From assembly GCA_037349315.1 (NCBI GenBank), contig JBAIAC010000007.1, positions 21,890,501-21,954,500 of the forward strand: DNA of 64,000 nucleotides. The letters are read 5' to 3'. The notes beneath the pieces were generated by a model, which was not told the origin of the DNA, ran no database searches, and was given only the letters and a program-made list of their open reading frames with translations. Shown one piece after another: positions 1 through 11,324 of the stretch. Source of the DNA: Chelydra serpentina. Taxonomy: Eukaryota > Chordata > Testudines > Chelydridae. The position numbers and the translations under genes are program-made. How positions within the stretch are numbered: the first letter of the stretch is position 1; each line of letters opens with the position of its first letter.

Positions 1-562
1 TTCTCTTTCTCCCCCAACGTGTACCGGCCGCTGCGACTGGCTCCCTTCCTCCTGGCTCGAGAAGAGCTCCTGGCTGCATGCACCCAGGGAGTCAGGGGTG
101 TCTCCCCCAGCCACAGCACCCTCGCTCCTGTTTTCTTCAACCCCCTCCTCCTCCTCCTCCTCGTCCCGCTCTCCCGTGTCCACGGTGGTGCTCGGAACAG
201 TAGTGGGGTCACCCCCAAGTATTGCATCCAGCTCTTTGTAGAATCGGCAGGTTTTGGGGGGGAGCACCCGAGTGGCTGTTTGCCTCGCGGGCTTTGCGGT
301 ACGCACTCCGCAGCTCCTTTACTTTTATCCTGCACTGCATTGCGTCCCGGTCATGGCCCCTTTCAATCATGGCCCTTGATATCTGGCCGAAAGTATCGAA
401 ATTCCTCTGGCTGGATCGCAGCTGGGACTGGACAGCTTCCTCCCCCCAAACAGCGATGAGGTCCAGCAACTCGGTATTGTGCCATACTGGGGCTCGTCTG
501 GCACGTGGCGGCATGGTTACCTGGAAAGATGCGCTGAGAGCACTCCACGCCTGGCTGAGCAA
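1..562 (-). pseudogene. Myb/SANT-like DNA-binding protein of a Harbinger-type element, frameshifted
   Basis: On the minus strand, translation from the Met at 514 (a second in-frame Met lies upstream at 562) gives a basic start, MPPRARRAPVW, followed by a trihelix/Myb-SANT-like domain with spaced aromatic residues (VW, VWGEE, FDTFGQI) and a basic helix ending near KVKELRSAYRKARE. Such proteins are often annotated in turtle genomes as ZSCAN29-like or Myb/SANT-like domain-containing. They help Harbinger transposases bind element ends in the nucleus. The frame is lost at a run of seven G at 256-262. Past the run, another frame continues with a typical FYKEL stretch, an acidic Glu-rich tract and a Ser/Gln-rich segment up to the window edge. 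It is most simply a one-base slip in an old copy, so I call it a pseudogene. Confidence 0.65.
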
Positions 563-857
563 ACAGGAAGGGGATATTTAAAATTCCAAGGGAATTTAAA
601 GGGTCGGAGTGGCACTTGGTCACCTGAGGCCAGGGCAGTAGAGTTCTAATTGATGACCAGAGTGGCTAGAACAGGCATTGTGGGATACTTCCGAATACTT
701 CTGTAGGCCAATAACCATGCATTGGGTGGCCACACTGTAGCCGCAGCGCACCAGCAGCAGCGCAACAAACGTTATTCCTCTCGGGGAGGTGGAGTACATG
801 CAGCACTGTACCTGAGGAGATGCAGCGCTGCACATGCCTTGCAAGTGTAGACAGTTA

Positions 858-1143
858 GCCCAGGTCTACACTAACCCCCCCTGTCGAACTAAGATACGCA
901 ACTTCAGCTACGTTAACAATGTAGCTGAAGTCGAAGTACCTTAGTTCGAACTTACCTGTGGTCCAGACGCGGCGCGCAGGCTCCCCCGTCGACTCCGCCT
1001 ACTCCACTCGTCGAGCTGGATTACCAGCGTCGACGAGGGAGCACTTCCTGGTTCGATTTATCGCGTCTTGACAAGACGCGATAAATCGAACCCAGAACAT
1101 CGATCCCGCGCCTCCGACGCGACGGGTAAGTATAGACATACCC
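858..1143. mobile_element. MITE nested in the Harbinger-like element
   Basis: A 286-bp insertion runs from GCCCAGGTCTACACT to TATAGACATACCC and is flanked on both sides by TTA (855-857 and 1144-1146), a 3-bp target duplication of Harbinger type. It has no coding capacity. It contains two strong internal hairpins (901-931 and 1052-1090) and is much richer in CpG than the flanks. It is younger than the element it interrupts. Confidence 0.7.
1052..1090. repeat. Perfect 19-bp inverted repeat inside the MITE
   Basis: The arms 1052-1070 and 1072-1090 are exact reverse complements around a single A, centred on a GCGTCTTG core. A second hairpin (arms 901-911 and 921-931, spacer of 9) lies upstream in the same MITE. 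Such internal palindromes are usual for this repeat type. Confidence 0.85.
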
Positions 1144-1206
1144 TTAGTGAGTTACAGAGCTGCAGGCAGTTTTATTGCGCTGTAACTCGTGAGTGTAGCC
1201 AAGGCC

Positions 1207-3812
1207 TAAGTGAATGAAGCACAGTAAGTTTAGTAATGTTCACAACAATTACCATTGTAATGCTTCCAAAGGAGAACCAGGAAAGTTGGACAGGACTTGG
1301 AACTAGAAATAAAAAAGCACCTCCTTATATTGTATGGGGAAGAGATTTTTTATATTTCAGAGCTACCACTCAAAAGCTTTTTTGTGTATGCAGAGGTCAA
1401 TTAAATACGTCTTGATAGTGCAAATTGTATTTCACTTTTTTTCTCTTTCATAATACCTTCCATTTGAGGATCTCAAAATGATTTGCAAACATGAATGAGT
1501 TAAGCTTCATAAACCACTGGACAGGATATAATACCTCCTGTCTACAGGAAACTATTAGTAGCCCTATTTTGCATAAGTGAACACTGGTACTGAGATGCTA
1601 AGTGCCTTGCTCAAAGTCACAAAGGAAATCTAACAGAACCAAGAAACCAGATCACCCAACTCTGTCCTGTGCTCCACCTACAACCCTATTCTTCATTTTA
1701 AAACAAACAAACATTAAAATGGGAGGCTGTACAATATTGTTGTGGCAATGGTTGGCATGTGAGACTTTTTCCAGACTATCCCACTACTGAAAAGTTGTCA
1801 TAGGTACCTTTATCTCAGAGCCTAAAAACACGTCAGTGGCCATTAAAAGTTTCCTCCCGAAAAAATGCTGTGTGTCATTTTCTTTTGTGTTATGATCAAA
1901 GCTTGCCTCATTCTGATATTTTTGTGGATTTAGTTTGGGGTGGCCAGAAGACGCATAGTAAAAAGGCTGCTGGCCTCTCAAAGTGAAAAAACAAACAACA
2001 CAAAAGAACACTTAAAATCTCAGCTCCTAGAGACCTGTTATTACCTGTGAACCTAAGTGTTACTTTTATTTATTTATTTAAGGAAGCTTAAAGCTTTCAT
2101 GGTTGCAGAGAAAAGCTTGAAAACATGAACCCTAAAGTCTCAAAAACCAGGAGGCAAAGAAAAAGAACACAACATATTATTTTTTAAAAATCACTGATTT
2201 TTTAAGTCATTTTTGTTGTTTTTGTGGCCTGAGTCCTGATACCTGAATGGCTGGGATTGGTAGTACTGCTGCTAGTAACTCCTAGAGGAAAAAAAGATGT
2301 TAAGGTACAGTTAAAGTTGTGAAAAGGTAGGAACTAAATTAAGACCCAGACCCACGCTCTCAGGCCTGGGCTTACAGATTTCCAATTAGGCACAGTAGGC
2401 ACATGCCTAGGGGTGCCGGCGTGCTAGGGGTGCCTAAAAGTTAAGAGAGTGAAAAGTTTTATTTTTTATGGAAAACAGGAAGGTCAGCTGTAGACGGCAG
2501 GTGTGGGGGCTGAAGATGCGGTGCCTAGGGGCATGCAAGGTGTAAATCCTGATCATTAAGCCACACTGCCATGTGTTTCTGACTGGCACTTCCTTGCGTC
2601 TCAGCAGTGGAACAGTCTCTACTAGATGCAACAATAAATAAATTAAACAAAAAAACTTGAATGAAACATAAGTAGCCATAGCACCTTCAGCAGTAACCTG
2701 GATGTCCACTGCCCTCCCCAGCTATGGATATCCCCAAAAGTCAGAGACTTGTAGGTATGCATTAAATGGGCCCTAAGATGACTGTAGGGAAGACTGTGAA
2801 ATCACGTGCTAGGAGGGAGGGAGAGTGTCTCCCTTTACAAGCTCATTCCTCCCACAGACAAATATCTAGGTGTTTGTTACATCCAGAATGCAGCATGTGT
2901 TAGGAATTGCTGCTCTCCAGCACCTTAACCACTTGCCAAACTGCAGGATCAGATTCTTAAATAGCATCTTATTTCCAGGTGCAAGAAACTCCTGTTGCTT
3001 CTCTGTTTGTCTGCTTTCCGTTTCCCATATTATAACGTTGTCTAGCCTCTTAATATATTAACATACTGTGCTATTGGCCTATTAAGAGCTGAGCTATTCA
3101 ACAAAATCTCCAAGCAGTTAATTCCATTATATTTTTTATTGGATTTGAAATGGATTTGTCAGGGAAACCATACTGTTGCAATTTATGAATGCACTACAAC
3201 CATTTTAGGAGACAACTGTCTCTGCAAGTGGAACAGGAAATGTTAAATGGAAATTGAAAGAATTTGTAAGATTTATTTTCCACCACTGCAAGGCTTGAGA
3301 GCTTGATCTGAAAAATAGATTATTTTTTTCTCCTTATATTCAGTAGACTGTGTTTATAATATTTTTTTGGAATAAAAGCTCATATAGCCTAGGAAGGTCA
3401 TTTAACAAGTTTCCTGAGATGATATAACACAAGCAATGTTTTTCTGGGAAACTGTTCTAAATTTTGGATAACTGTGACCCACTTATTTGAATTTTAAAAT
3501 GTTATAAAATGGATGTTCTCTCCAGGTACTCTACTCTGTGGGGATTAAATTCACCCCTGGGCAGAGGGCCAGCACAAGTTCTATGCACTTCTATCCAATG
3601 ATTTTGTCTAACTGAAAGGTAATTGTGGGCCTGATCTTGTTTCCATCTATGTTAATGGCAAACAAACTCCAAAGGGAGCATGATTGGGCTTGGTAGCTTG
3701 GGCGATAAGAAATAAAACCTACTGTGGCTAAATCAAGCTGGATCCACGCCCACTGATGCAAGATGATGCAGGCTGCGTATGCAGACTACATTTTTATTAA
3801 TGAGATAGGCTA
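1207..3812. other. Intergenic stretch, no gene seen
   Basis: AT-rich DNA with stop codons in all frames. It holds an old MIR-like fragment at about 1455-1690 on the minus strand and a repeat-like block near 2365-2530 that contains 'TGCCTAGGGGTGCC' type sequence. I recognise no exon, RNA gene or other structure. Confidence 0.6.
1455..1690 (-). repeat. MIR-like ancient SINE fragment
   Basis: The segment has the order typical of a reversed MIR core: a 'CCTATTTTGCA..AGTG' block (counterpart of the 'CATTTTACAGATGGGGAAACTGA' block), then 'CTTGCTCAAAGTCACA', then a degenerate 'AACC-AG' region. It is heavily diverged, so the identification is tentative. Confidence 0.4.
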
Positions 3813-3820
3813 TTCAGTGT

Positions 3821-4022
3821 CAGGGCCGGCTCCAGCTTTTCGGCCGCCCCAAGCAAAAAAAAAATGGCCGCTGCCGAACTACTGAAGCAAAAAAAAGCCC
3901 AGCCAAACTGACAAAGCAAAAAAGAAAAAAACACGGCCGCCCCAGAATCCCCAGACTGCCGCCCCTTACAAGGCACCACGCCAGGCACGTGCTTTGTCAT
4001 CTGGTGCCTGGAGCCAGCCCTG
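3821..4022. mobile_element. Short non-autonomous hAT element with exact 8-bp target duplication
   Basis: The 202-bp element starts CAGGGCCGGCTCCAG and ends CTGGAGCCAGCCCTG, so the 15-bp terminal inverted repeats match at 14 positions. It is flanked by TTCAGTGT at 3813-3820 and 4023-4030. Terminal CA..TG inverted repeats and an 8-bp duplication are hallmarks of the hAT superfamily. It carries no ORF and has A-rich tracts inside. A sibling copy lies at 30994-31150. Confidence 0.85.
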
Positions 4023-4030
4023 TTCAGTGT

Positions 4031-7000
4031 GCGCCTAAATAGATAGACTGGGCCCAGCACTGCAACTGACTTCAATAGTGGCCTTGGGTGCACAAGGAAA
4101 GCATGGTCAGGCCCACTGTGGGCCACATCCATCCCATTTCCATTTGGGTAGAGAGAATTCTGTGGCAGTGAAAACAGGGTGGTTTCACTCTGAGCTGGAA
4201 GAGGGGTGCGGGTTGGATGCTGTGTGCAGGGCAGGTGGGGAAAGGATAGAAGCAGGGCTAGAGCATCAACCGCTAGGTGGACCCACCAGCCCTTCCCATT
4301 TTAGGGGATGGTGGGAACTCTGCAGGCCAGGGGAATCAAGAATATGCTCTTCAAGATGATCCCAGTGACCAGCCTGGGTACTGAGTGAAGGACTAGGCCC
4401 TCGGTGCAATGTGGGTGAGTTAATATTACTATGGAAGCCTTACCTTATTTCTACATTCCCTGCCATTATCTCATCATACTGTTGTATTAACCTCATGTTT
4501 TTAAATGCAAGTTCAGTATTTGTTTTTTATATAGCTTTCCCTTTAGTTTATAAAGGTTCCACTTAAAGAGATATTTAGCAGTAACAAAATTCCTGATTCA
4601 AGTCCACCAATTGAGCTAATTTTGGCTCCTCTTCAAAATCCTGTCTGCCCCCTGCAGTCAAACTACGCGTAATAAGGGGGGAAAACTAGAAACCCCTTTT
4701 TGTTATAATCAACTAATTGATTAGATCTGCTTTCTCTTTCAAATCAGTATGGCCTGATCCTGCAACCCTTACTCATGTGTGGTGTCACAGTGAATTCAGT
4801 TAATAGGATTAGTCATAAGAATTGCATACTTGAGACCTCCATTTTGCCACAGTTGTAGATTTCTTCATATCTGATTTTTAAGGATTAAATTAAAACCCCA
4901 TAGAACCTGTTTTTAGTGATATTTTTCTGTAAATGGCAAATGTAGGAGTAGCAAATAATCCCTTATCTCTTCATAACTAATTGTACATTTATTCCTATTT
5001 ATTTTAAAGTGAATTATTCATGTTTCAATTACATAACATTATTGGTAGTTACTAATTGTATACATTTGCATCCAAGTGAAGGCCTTCCTTAAAGTTCCCT
5101 TGTGGGGGAGGAAGGGGAGTAGCCTTCTCTGTGTGTTTACATGCAGAACTGTTCCAAGTTCCTGGTAGATGGAACACCAAACGTCCTGGGATAGCCAGCT
5201 TCCTGGCAAAGTTCCATGCATATTATTATACACTTGGCGAGCCAAATTTCCTTCTGCACAGTGTGTCTATAAATAAAGTGCTTCTTCCACAAGCAATTAA
5301 ATGGAAGCATTTTTCCAACCAGCGTGAAAATGCAGTTTTTGTTTCTCACTGCAAGTAATAGCATATCTGTGATGTTTGTTTACGGTCAGGATTTTTTGGG
5401 AGGGGGGGTTGTTTTTTTGTTTTTAATAACTATATAAATATTGCCCTCTTTTGGGCTCTTGGTTTTATATGGGAATTAAAAAATAATGGTGAAAAAAGCT
5501 TCGTGTTTAAAGGATATAGCAACCTCTGTGAAAAGGGGGTTGGTATAAAGAAGGCATCCCTAAATTGTGTGTGTTTGCTGACATTTCAGTTCAATTTTAA
5601 ATGCATCACTCTTTCAATTCATAAAGTATATTGGCAAATCTAACTGCCATCGATTCCGTATTTAGTTTGCAAAGTCTTTGGGGGCAGGAACTGCCTCTTA
5701 ATTCATGCGTACAATGCCTAGCACAATAAGACTCCAATCTTGGTTGGCACCTTTAGGAGCTAATAGAATACAAATTAATAAATAATTAGTAATTGAAAAC
5801 GTATAACATTCTCATATTCATGTGGTCAGCTGAAGGTTTGGATGTTAAACAACTGCAAGATCAAGACCTTGAGTTGTATTTAATTGTTACTTTTATTAGG
5901 ATTCATTGTATCTTAATTGTTACTTCAAATAATAAATCACAAAATAATGCAGACAAAGGGCTAGGATACATGGTAATCCTTTATCTATCTCATAGCTTTG
6001 GTCACTTAATTCTAGTATTAGTAATTAATATTAATATACTTTTTCCCTTTTGGTTAGCTAGCTGTTCTGTCTCTTCAGCTCCTCTCATGAAGAATGTAAA
6101 AAGAAGAAAATAAAACAGGACTGTCCTATTGAACTATAGAACACTGACAAGATCAAAATAGCACTGACTGCTACTGCCTCTCACTCTCTCATTATGTAAA
6201 GCGCTTGAATTTAGTTTAATTTTATTACAGACTGAATGATTTAGACATCTATGAGAAGAATTCTTCACCTACAATAGTTCTCTGACAAGCTTTTCCTTCA
6301 TGTAAATTTCTTATGAGAGAAATCTCTATTCCCACCTTAGCTTGAAATGGTTCCTTTTAGAATATCTTTCTGTCTGCTCCCTATAGAATAACATCTCTCT
6401 CTTTCTCTTCTTTCTGTCTTCCTTTTGTTTCCATTATTGAAGTCCTCTGCATGTAAATATTATATACCACACATGGTTGTTTTCAGCAGGAAATGAGTTT
6501 GTGGCAGTGCCACAGATGTGATATCCTGTGAGAAGGATGAGGCAGTTATACTGTGCAACAGGAATAGGAATTAGTTCATGCCTTGAACAGGAGGCAGTAT
6601 TAAAAATGAGAGCTTTGTAACAATGGTGGTCATACTATGAAACAGTGGCAGTGGTCAATAAATAACATTTTACTCGTAATTATTTTCTGATGGAAAAATA
6701 GAATAACTTTTTAACAGAGTCTGGTTTAGAGTGTGTGGAATGGTTTCTCTTTGGTATTGCAGTGCCTCACACTCTGAGTGACAGCAGGAAAGGTGTCATA
6801 CGCAGTCCTCAATGGGGACCATGTTTTTAAAGACATACTATGTTTTTAAATAATAAATGATTCCTGGCAAGTTGTTTATTACCAGCAATTAATTATCTGT
6901 TTATTAGTAAAAGTCTGTGGCTGTTAACACTCCAGCAAATCCGTTAAATCTGCTAAACATCAGTTTTGAGTACATTATTGGTATTAACCATACAATGATC

Positions 7001-8780
7001 TGGAATTGTTGTGGACAGTTGATTTCATTGCAACAGCTTTTGTCAGCAAAGCAGAGCTATATAATGCGAGAGAAAAGCACTCAATAGGATATACTGATGA
7101 TATTGAAAAGAAATAAAGAAATTAGATAGCAGTTGTCTGTAGTGGTTAATAACTGTCTGTAAAATATCTATTCTGTTTTTCTAAACGTGTTCCAAAAAAG
7201 CCTGGACTCTTTGTCCCAAGTGTCCTGGAAGTCCTGGATTCCATAATTATAATGTGTTAAAAAATTGCAAGGATTGCTTTTGTGGCGGGGAGGGGAGGAA
7301 GGGGACTGGATGGTAAATAGTTGGAAAAGCTTAACTGAGAGATGCAGAGTTGAACCTAGGCTGCTAGTGGAACCAATAGACTCCCTCTAGCCTGCAAACA
7401 AAAAAATGGTTAGACTGTGAACCAGTTTCAAAAAATGGGACCAGCTGACACAGGTTTAAGGTATCTGTCTGGTCAGTGTGGATCAGGCAAAAGTATGTTA
7501 AAACTGTTTTCAACACTGGGTGCACTTACTAGAAGAAACATGTAGAGATGGGCTAAGGAGCTGGTGTTTGGATGTGGATTAGGTTTAGGCTCAGGTTCAG
7601 GTTACATCACACCAATATTTTATGAGCTGTTCTCAAGAGATTCCAGTCCCAACTGGCAGACCTCTTATGGGACTAGTTAATCTAGTGAGATTCACTGTTG
7701 TCTTGAATGGAACAGCTGTCTCTGCACAATTCTGGCTGTACCCAGTCCCGAAGCATAAAATAAACCTATTCCAATTTTGCACCTGATCTTGAGTCAAAAC
7801 CATAAGGGGAACCTCACCTCTGGCATTCAAGTACCGTGGTGATGAGTATAATATAAAAGGGTAGATCGACAAATCTGAGGATTCAAATCTGACCTGCAAA
7901 TTCAAAGGAGTTCAAATATGAGATTTCTATTTTGGCCCATCTGTAGTTGCCGGTAGCCCAGTCACACCCTCTCAATCAGACTTAAGCAATTAGAAACATG
8001 ATCTGATAATTTATCAGAAAATAGTCTCTAAATACGGTTCTCTAAAATGGGTTTAATACACTTTTCCCTGGACTTCAGTGATCTGATAAAATATCTTAGT
8101 TGTTGTTACATGCAAACTTGCACTGGTTTAATTAAACTAGTGCAAATCCCTTTTACTTTGGTTTAAATTGCTTATTTCAATGTAGCTTAAATCTCTTCCT
8201 AATTGATCTTAAACTAAATGAAAACAAACCTAATTTAAATAGAAATATGTGTTCAGACAGCCCTTTGCCCCAGTTTAGCTAAATCTCTTTGGTTGAACTT
8301 AACTCGTGATTTTAATGTGACTTAGTGCGTTGACAAGCCCCAAAATATGTTCGGTTGAACCAGCTATTAAAATGGGTTTGGCCAACACAGATTTTATTGT
8401 AGTGAATATCGGGTGAAAGAGAATAAGAGCTCAGCAAAAATGACACCAAGGATCCAGACCAATGGTGTCTAGCAGGATTTCTGTAATGGGTGTTAATGCA
8501 TTTGGCTCTTTCTACAGCTGCCAAGCTATTTACAACTCCAGTGGAGGAGGAATTAGGAGGGTCTGTGGTTTATATTCAGTGTCAACAACAAGGTAATTAT
8601 CCTAGAGTAAACAGGGCCTCATTGAGAGTTTTAATTCCCGAAGAGGTCCTGTGGTTTCCACCTGCCCCTGCAATTAGCAACTTAACTCAAAGGATTTCTA
8701 TCAAGGTATTTGCAACATGGTCTGAAGTAAAGCCTGATCCAATTCCCATTGAAACCAATGGAGCTGAGTCTACATAGAGG
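4031..8780. other. Intergenic stretch, no gene seen
   Basis: AT-rich DNA with only short chance ORFs. Near 5670-5775 is a LINE-tail-like segment, listed separately. Around 8090-8300 there is degenerate sequence rich in TTTAAATT and CTAGTG motifs that may be an old MITE. Nothing else is recognised. Confidence 0.55.
5670..5785 (+). repeat. Old LINE/SINE 3' tail-like fragment
   Basis: It has the order 'TTTGGGGGCAGGAACTG', 'ACAATGCCTAGCACAAT' and a terminal 'AATACAAATTAATAAATAAT'. This resembles the shared 3' end of L2/MIR-type elements in amniotes. The copy is short and diverged. Confidence 0.4.
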
Positions 8781-8972
8781 ATTTTCTCCTATCATTGGTT
8801 TAATACTGGTGCAGCTTTTCCAGTACCATACCAATGGTGGGAGCACTAGTACAGCCCACCTGTCATCCTAGCATGTTGTCTAACCCTGCTCAGAGCAGGT
8901 CTAGATGACAAGGTGGTAAAAATTCTCAGACCCTGCCTACACTGGTACTCCTACCATTGCTAGAACAATAGT
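8780..8972. repeat. MITE-like fragment with inverted repeats, diverged
   Basis: The segment holds imperfect inverted motifs: 'ACCAATGGTGGGAGCACTAGTAC' type sequence on the left and 'CACTGGTACTCCTACCATTGCT' type on the right, plus 'CTGCTCAGAGCAGGTCTAGATGACA'-like symmetry in the middle. No clear target duplication was found, so boundaries are approximate. Confidence 0.35.
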
Positions 8973-9004
8973 GGTGTGTGTGTGTGTGTGTGTGTGTTTG
9001 TGTG
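8971..9004. repeat. (TG)n microsatellite
   Basis: An almost pure TG run of about 12 units, interrupted near its end by a TTTG. Simple sequence with no other meaning evident. Confidence 0.9.
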
Positions 9005-9667
9005 AGGGAGAGGGTTCCATTTATATCTGAGGATCCTGGATAATAATCCTAGTATTGCAAACAGTGCATAGTATGTAGGTGGGAGATGATAACTTGATTA
9101 CCTTAGATGAAGGAAAGCTGAAATTAAGTGGTTAGCTACAGTTCTTGAGCATTACAAATTACATGTTTTAAAATGTCTCTTTACGTGGCAATCTGGTGTG
9201 GCATTTAATACATAACGTGAATTTTAAATGCAAAAATACAGGCAAAGTAAACACTAGCCAGTAAGGGTATACAAATTTGTGACTGCCATCTCTTGAGTTT
9301 GTTGTTGTTGCTGTGAGGCTGAATGCTATAGCACTTTTATTGCTCTTGCCCTAAATTCCTTGAACTCTTCTGTGTGCATGTGTGCATACATGTGTGTTTA
9401 TGCATATATAATAGTCCAGTGCTCCATGGCATGTGTATTTGTTAATGTATGTTTTCTTCATCTGAACAAGCTCTTGCTGCCTCTGCTCCATCTTGCTATA
9501 TACAAGGTTTTGAAGCAAAATACAGAAATAAAATCAGTGTTTTGTCTGTACTTGTTTCTTGTAGCACATAAACTTTTTAAGTTAGCTAGAACTAAAGTAT
9601 GAATCACCTAACTGGGTGACAAAACAACCAAATCTACCTTTAAATCAAAGTCCCTCACCAAAGGCTC
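9005..9667. other. Intergenic stretch, no gene seen
   Basis: Only short chance ORFs and TGTG/CATA-rich low-complexity sequence near 9370-9440. Nothing recognised. Confidence 0.55.
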
Positions 9668-9680
9668 TTAAGCAAAGTAA

Positions 9681-9798
9681 CAGGTTTCAGAGTAGCAGCC
9701 GTGTTAGTCTGTGTCAGCAAAAACAACAGGAGTACTTGTGGCACCTTATGCTGTAATAAATTTGTTTGTCTCTAAGGTTCCACAAATACTCCTGTTCT
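9681..9798. mobile_element. Penelope-like repeat fragment inserted as a fold-back, 13-bp target duplication
   Basis: The left part (from CAGGTTTCAGAGTAGCAGCC) is the end of a repeat very common in turtle genomes that I associate with Penelope-like retroelements. After 'GCACCTTA' at 9748 the sequence switches to the opposite strand of the same repeat. Arms 9725-9748 and 9773-9796 are reverse complements with 2 mismatches in 24, separated by 24 bases. The whole unit is flanked by TTAAGCAAAGTAA (9668-9680) and TTAAGCAAAATAA (9799-9811), a 13-bp direct repeat with one mismatch. So it entered as one event. The family name is from memory; the structure is read directly. Confidence 0.6.
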
Positions 9799-9819
9799 TT
9801 AAGCAAAATAAGCTGTCAT

Positions 9820-10135
9820 GGGATAAGAGGGAAGGTCCTCTCATGGATTGGTAACTGATTCAAAGATAGGAAACAAAGGGTAGGAATAAATGGTCAGTTT
9901 TCAGAACAGAGAGAGCTAAATAGTGATGTCCCCCATGGGGTCTGTACTGGGACCAGTCCTATTCAACATATTTATAAATGATCTGGAAAAAGGGGTAAAC
10001 AGTGAGGTGGCAACATTTGCAGATGATACAAAACTACTCAAGATAGTTAAATCCCAGGCAAATTGCGAAGAGCTACAAAAGGATCTCTCAAAACTGGGTG
10101 AACGGGCAACAAAATGGCAGATGAAATTCAATTAA
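9820..10135 (+). pseudogene. CR1-type LINE reverse transcriptase fragment
   Basis: An open stretch at 9923-10135 carries the RT core 'GSVLGPVLFNIFINDL' followed by the catalytic 'FADDTKLL' with its two aspartates, and 'KWQMKFN' downstream. These are palm-domain motifs of CR1-clade LINE reverse transcriptases, which prime synthesis of new copies on nicked target DNA. The reading frame breaks upstream of 9923, although out-of-frame pieces of the same protein continue back to about 9828. Both the 5' part and the 3' end with its octamer tail are missing. It belongs to a subfamily different from the LINE at 52.8-55.3 kb and is dead. Confidence 0.8.
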
Positions 10136-11031
10136 GCACTGAGACCTTGTATACATGTAACTCTCACTTATGTCAGTAGTGCTGTTCTCTTTCAGCAAAC
10201 AGCATAGTAGCCTAAAGTTTCTATGCTAACACCATTATTGACAAACCTGGAAGACCGGCTACAGTATGCACAAACATTTCAGACTTTTTTTAGTGCAGTC
10301 CATTTTTAGTTAACTTTCTTTAAGTGGTGAAAGTTCCCCTTTACATTCCCTGGATCCTGGTGCTGCTTCCACACAGGGCTCCTTTTGCTGAATTAGGGTA
10401 GGCTGAGGTTAGGAAACCCTAAAATTAGTGGGTTTAAACTCTAATCACTTTGAAGAGTAAAGCTTTAGCTAACATCCTCTGGTGATTGGTGTCCTACAGA
10501 ATCTTTAATAGAAAGAAAAGTGTTTCACAATCAAAGGAAGCCACAATAGGACACTGTTTAAACCTTGTTCTTGCCTGGGACAAACTGATCCACACATATA
10601 GAGGAATGTATTTAAGGTTCTGAGCATTGTAACAGTTTCTGCAAACGATGTGTGTTCAGTTCAAATGTAATCTACATCATAAGGAGATGATAGAAGTTAT
10701 TTTATATCACAACCCGCATAATTTCTTTACCTTACAGTAAAACTATGCAAATAACATTCCAATTGCAATTCTAAGTGCCACACATCTATCATTAGCATAT
10801 AAGTAAAAACATTTAAACACATGATGATGCCACCAAAGGCTTTCTTCCAAGAGTCTTAATGCCCTCTTTCAAAGCAGCTAACTCTGTAACAAACCTAAAG
10901 TTCATAGATCTGGGGCAACAGAACAAAAAGACAGCCAGTGGCCATTCTGTCCACTACAAGCTCCCAGGGCCAAATATTCCTTCATCTTAAAGAATAAGGT
11001 GATTTCTGGTGCCCTGGATGTTAAGAAAGGC
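10136..11031. other. Intergenic stretch, no gene seen
   Basis: No ORF above chance, no RNA gene or clear repeat recognised. Confidence 0.55.
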
Positions 11032-11038
11032 CTTGTGT

Positions 11039-11317
11039 TCATTGCCAAGAAAGGGTGTGTGTTTACATCAGATTAAATAACGTGTGTGAAGTATCCTGGG
11101 GTAAAAACAAAATGGAGGCAAGGCACTTTAGTTTCACTGGGAGACAAGCTAGGCAAGGTTAACCATGGGTGGAGGGTATAGGGGTGATCTCACCTTGTTT
11201 ACGTCACAGGAAAAGTAAAGTGCCTTGCCATCATTGGGTTTTTATAATGGGAAAGCTCACATGCGTTAGTTAACCCGAGGTAAAAACTCACCTTTTTTTA
11301 GCAGTGAAGTCCAGGCC
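11039..11317. mobile_element. MITE with long terminal inverted repeats
   Basis: A 279-bp element with inverted ends of roughly 100 bp: left end GGCCTTGTGTTCATTGCC, right end (reverse complement) GGCCTGGACTTCACTGCT. Pairing continues through 'TTAAATAACG' and a perfect 14-bp inner match, GGCAAGGCACTTTA near 11118 against TAAAGTGCCTTGCC near 11217. It is flanked by a 7-bp direct repeat TAAGAAA (11032-11038 and 11318-11324). If only TAA counts, the target site is of Harbinger type. There is no coding capacity. Confidence 0.7.
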
Positions 11318-11324
11318 TAAGAAA

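Larger units (their letters stand above)
1..1206 (-). mobile_element. Harbinger-like DNA transposon, partial (cut by window edge)
   Basis: Read on the minus strand, the element begins at 1206 with an end of the GGCCTTGGCTACACTC type, flanked by TAA at 1207-1209. This fits the 3-bp TWA target of PIF/Harbinger elements. It then has about 350 bases of noncoding sequence, interrupted by a nested MITE at 858-1143, and a gene for a Myb/SANT-like protein from 562 to beyond base 1. Harbinger elements normally encode a transposase plus a Myb-like DNA-binding partner. Only the Myb-like gene is inside this window, so any transposase would lie left of base 1. The family assignment is from recognition of the Myb-like protein and the end type. 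Confidence 0.6.

Noticed and set aside
9681..9798. Hammerhead ribozyme
   Set aside because: I expected the CTGATGA...GAAA core in this repeat type, but this truncated inverted copy does not contain it.
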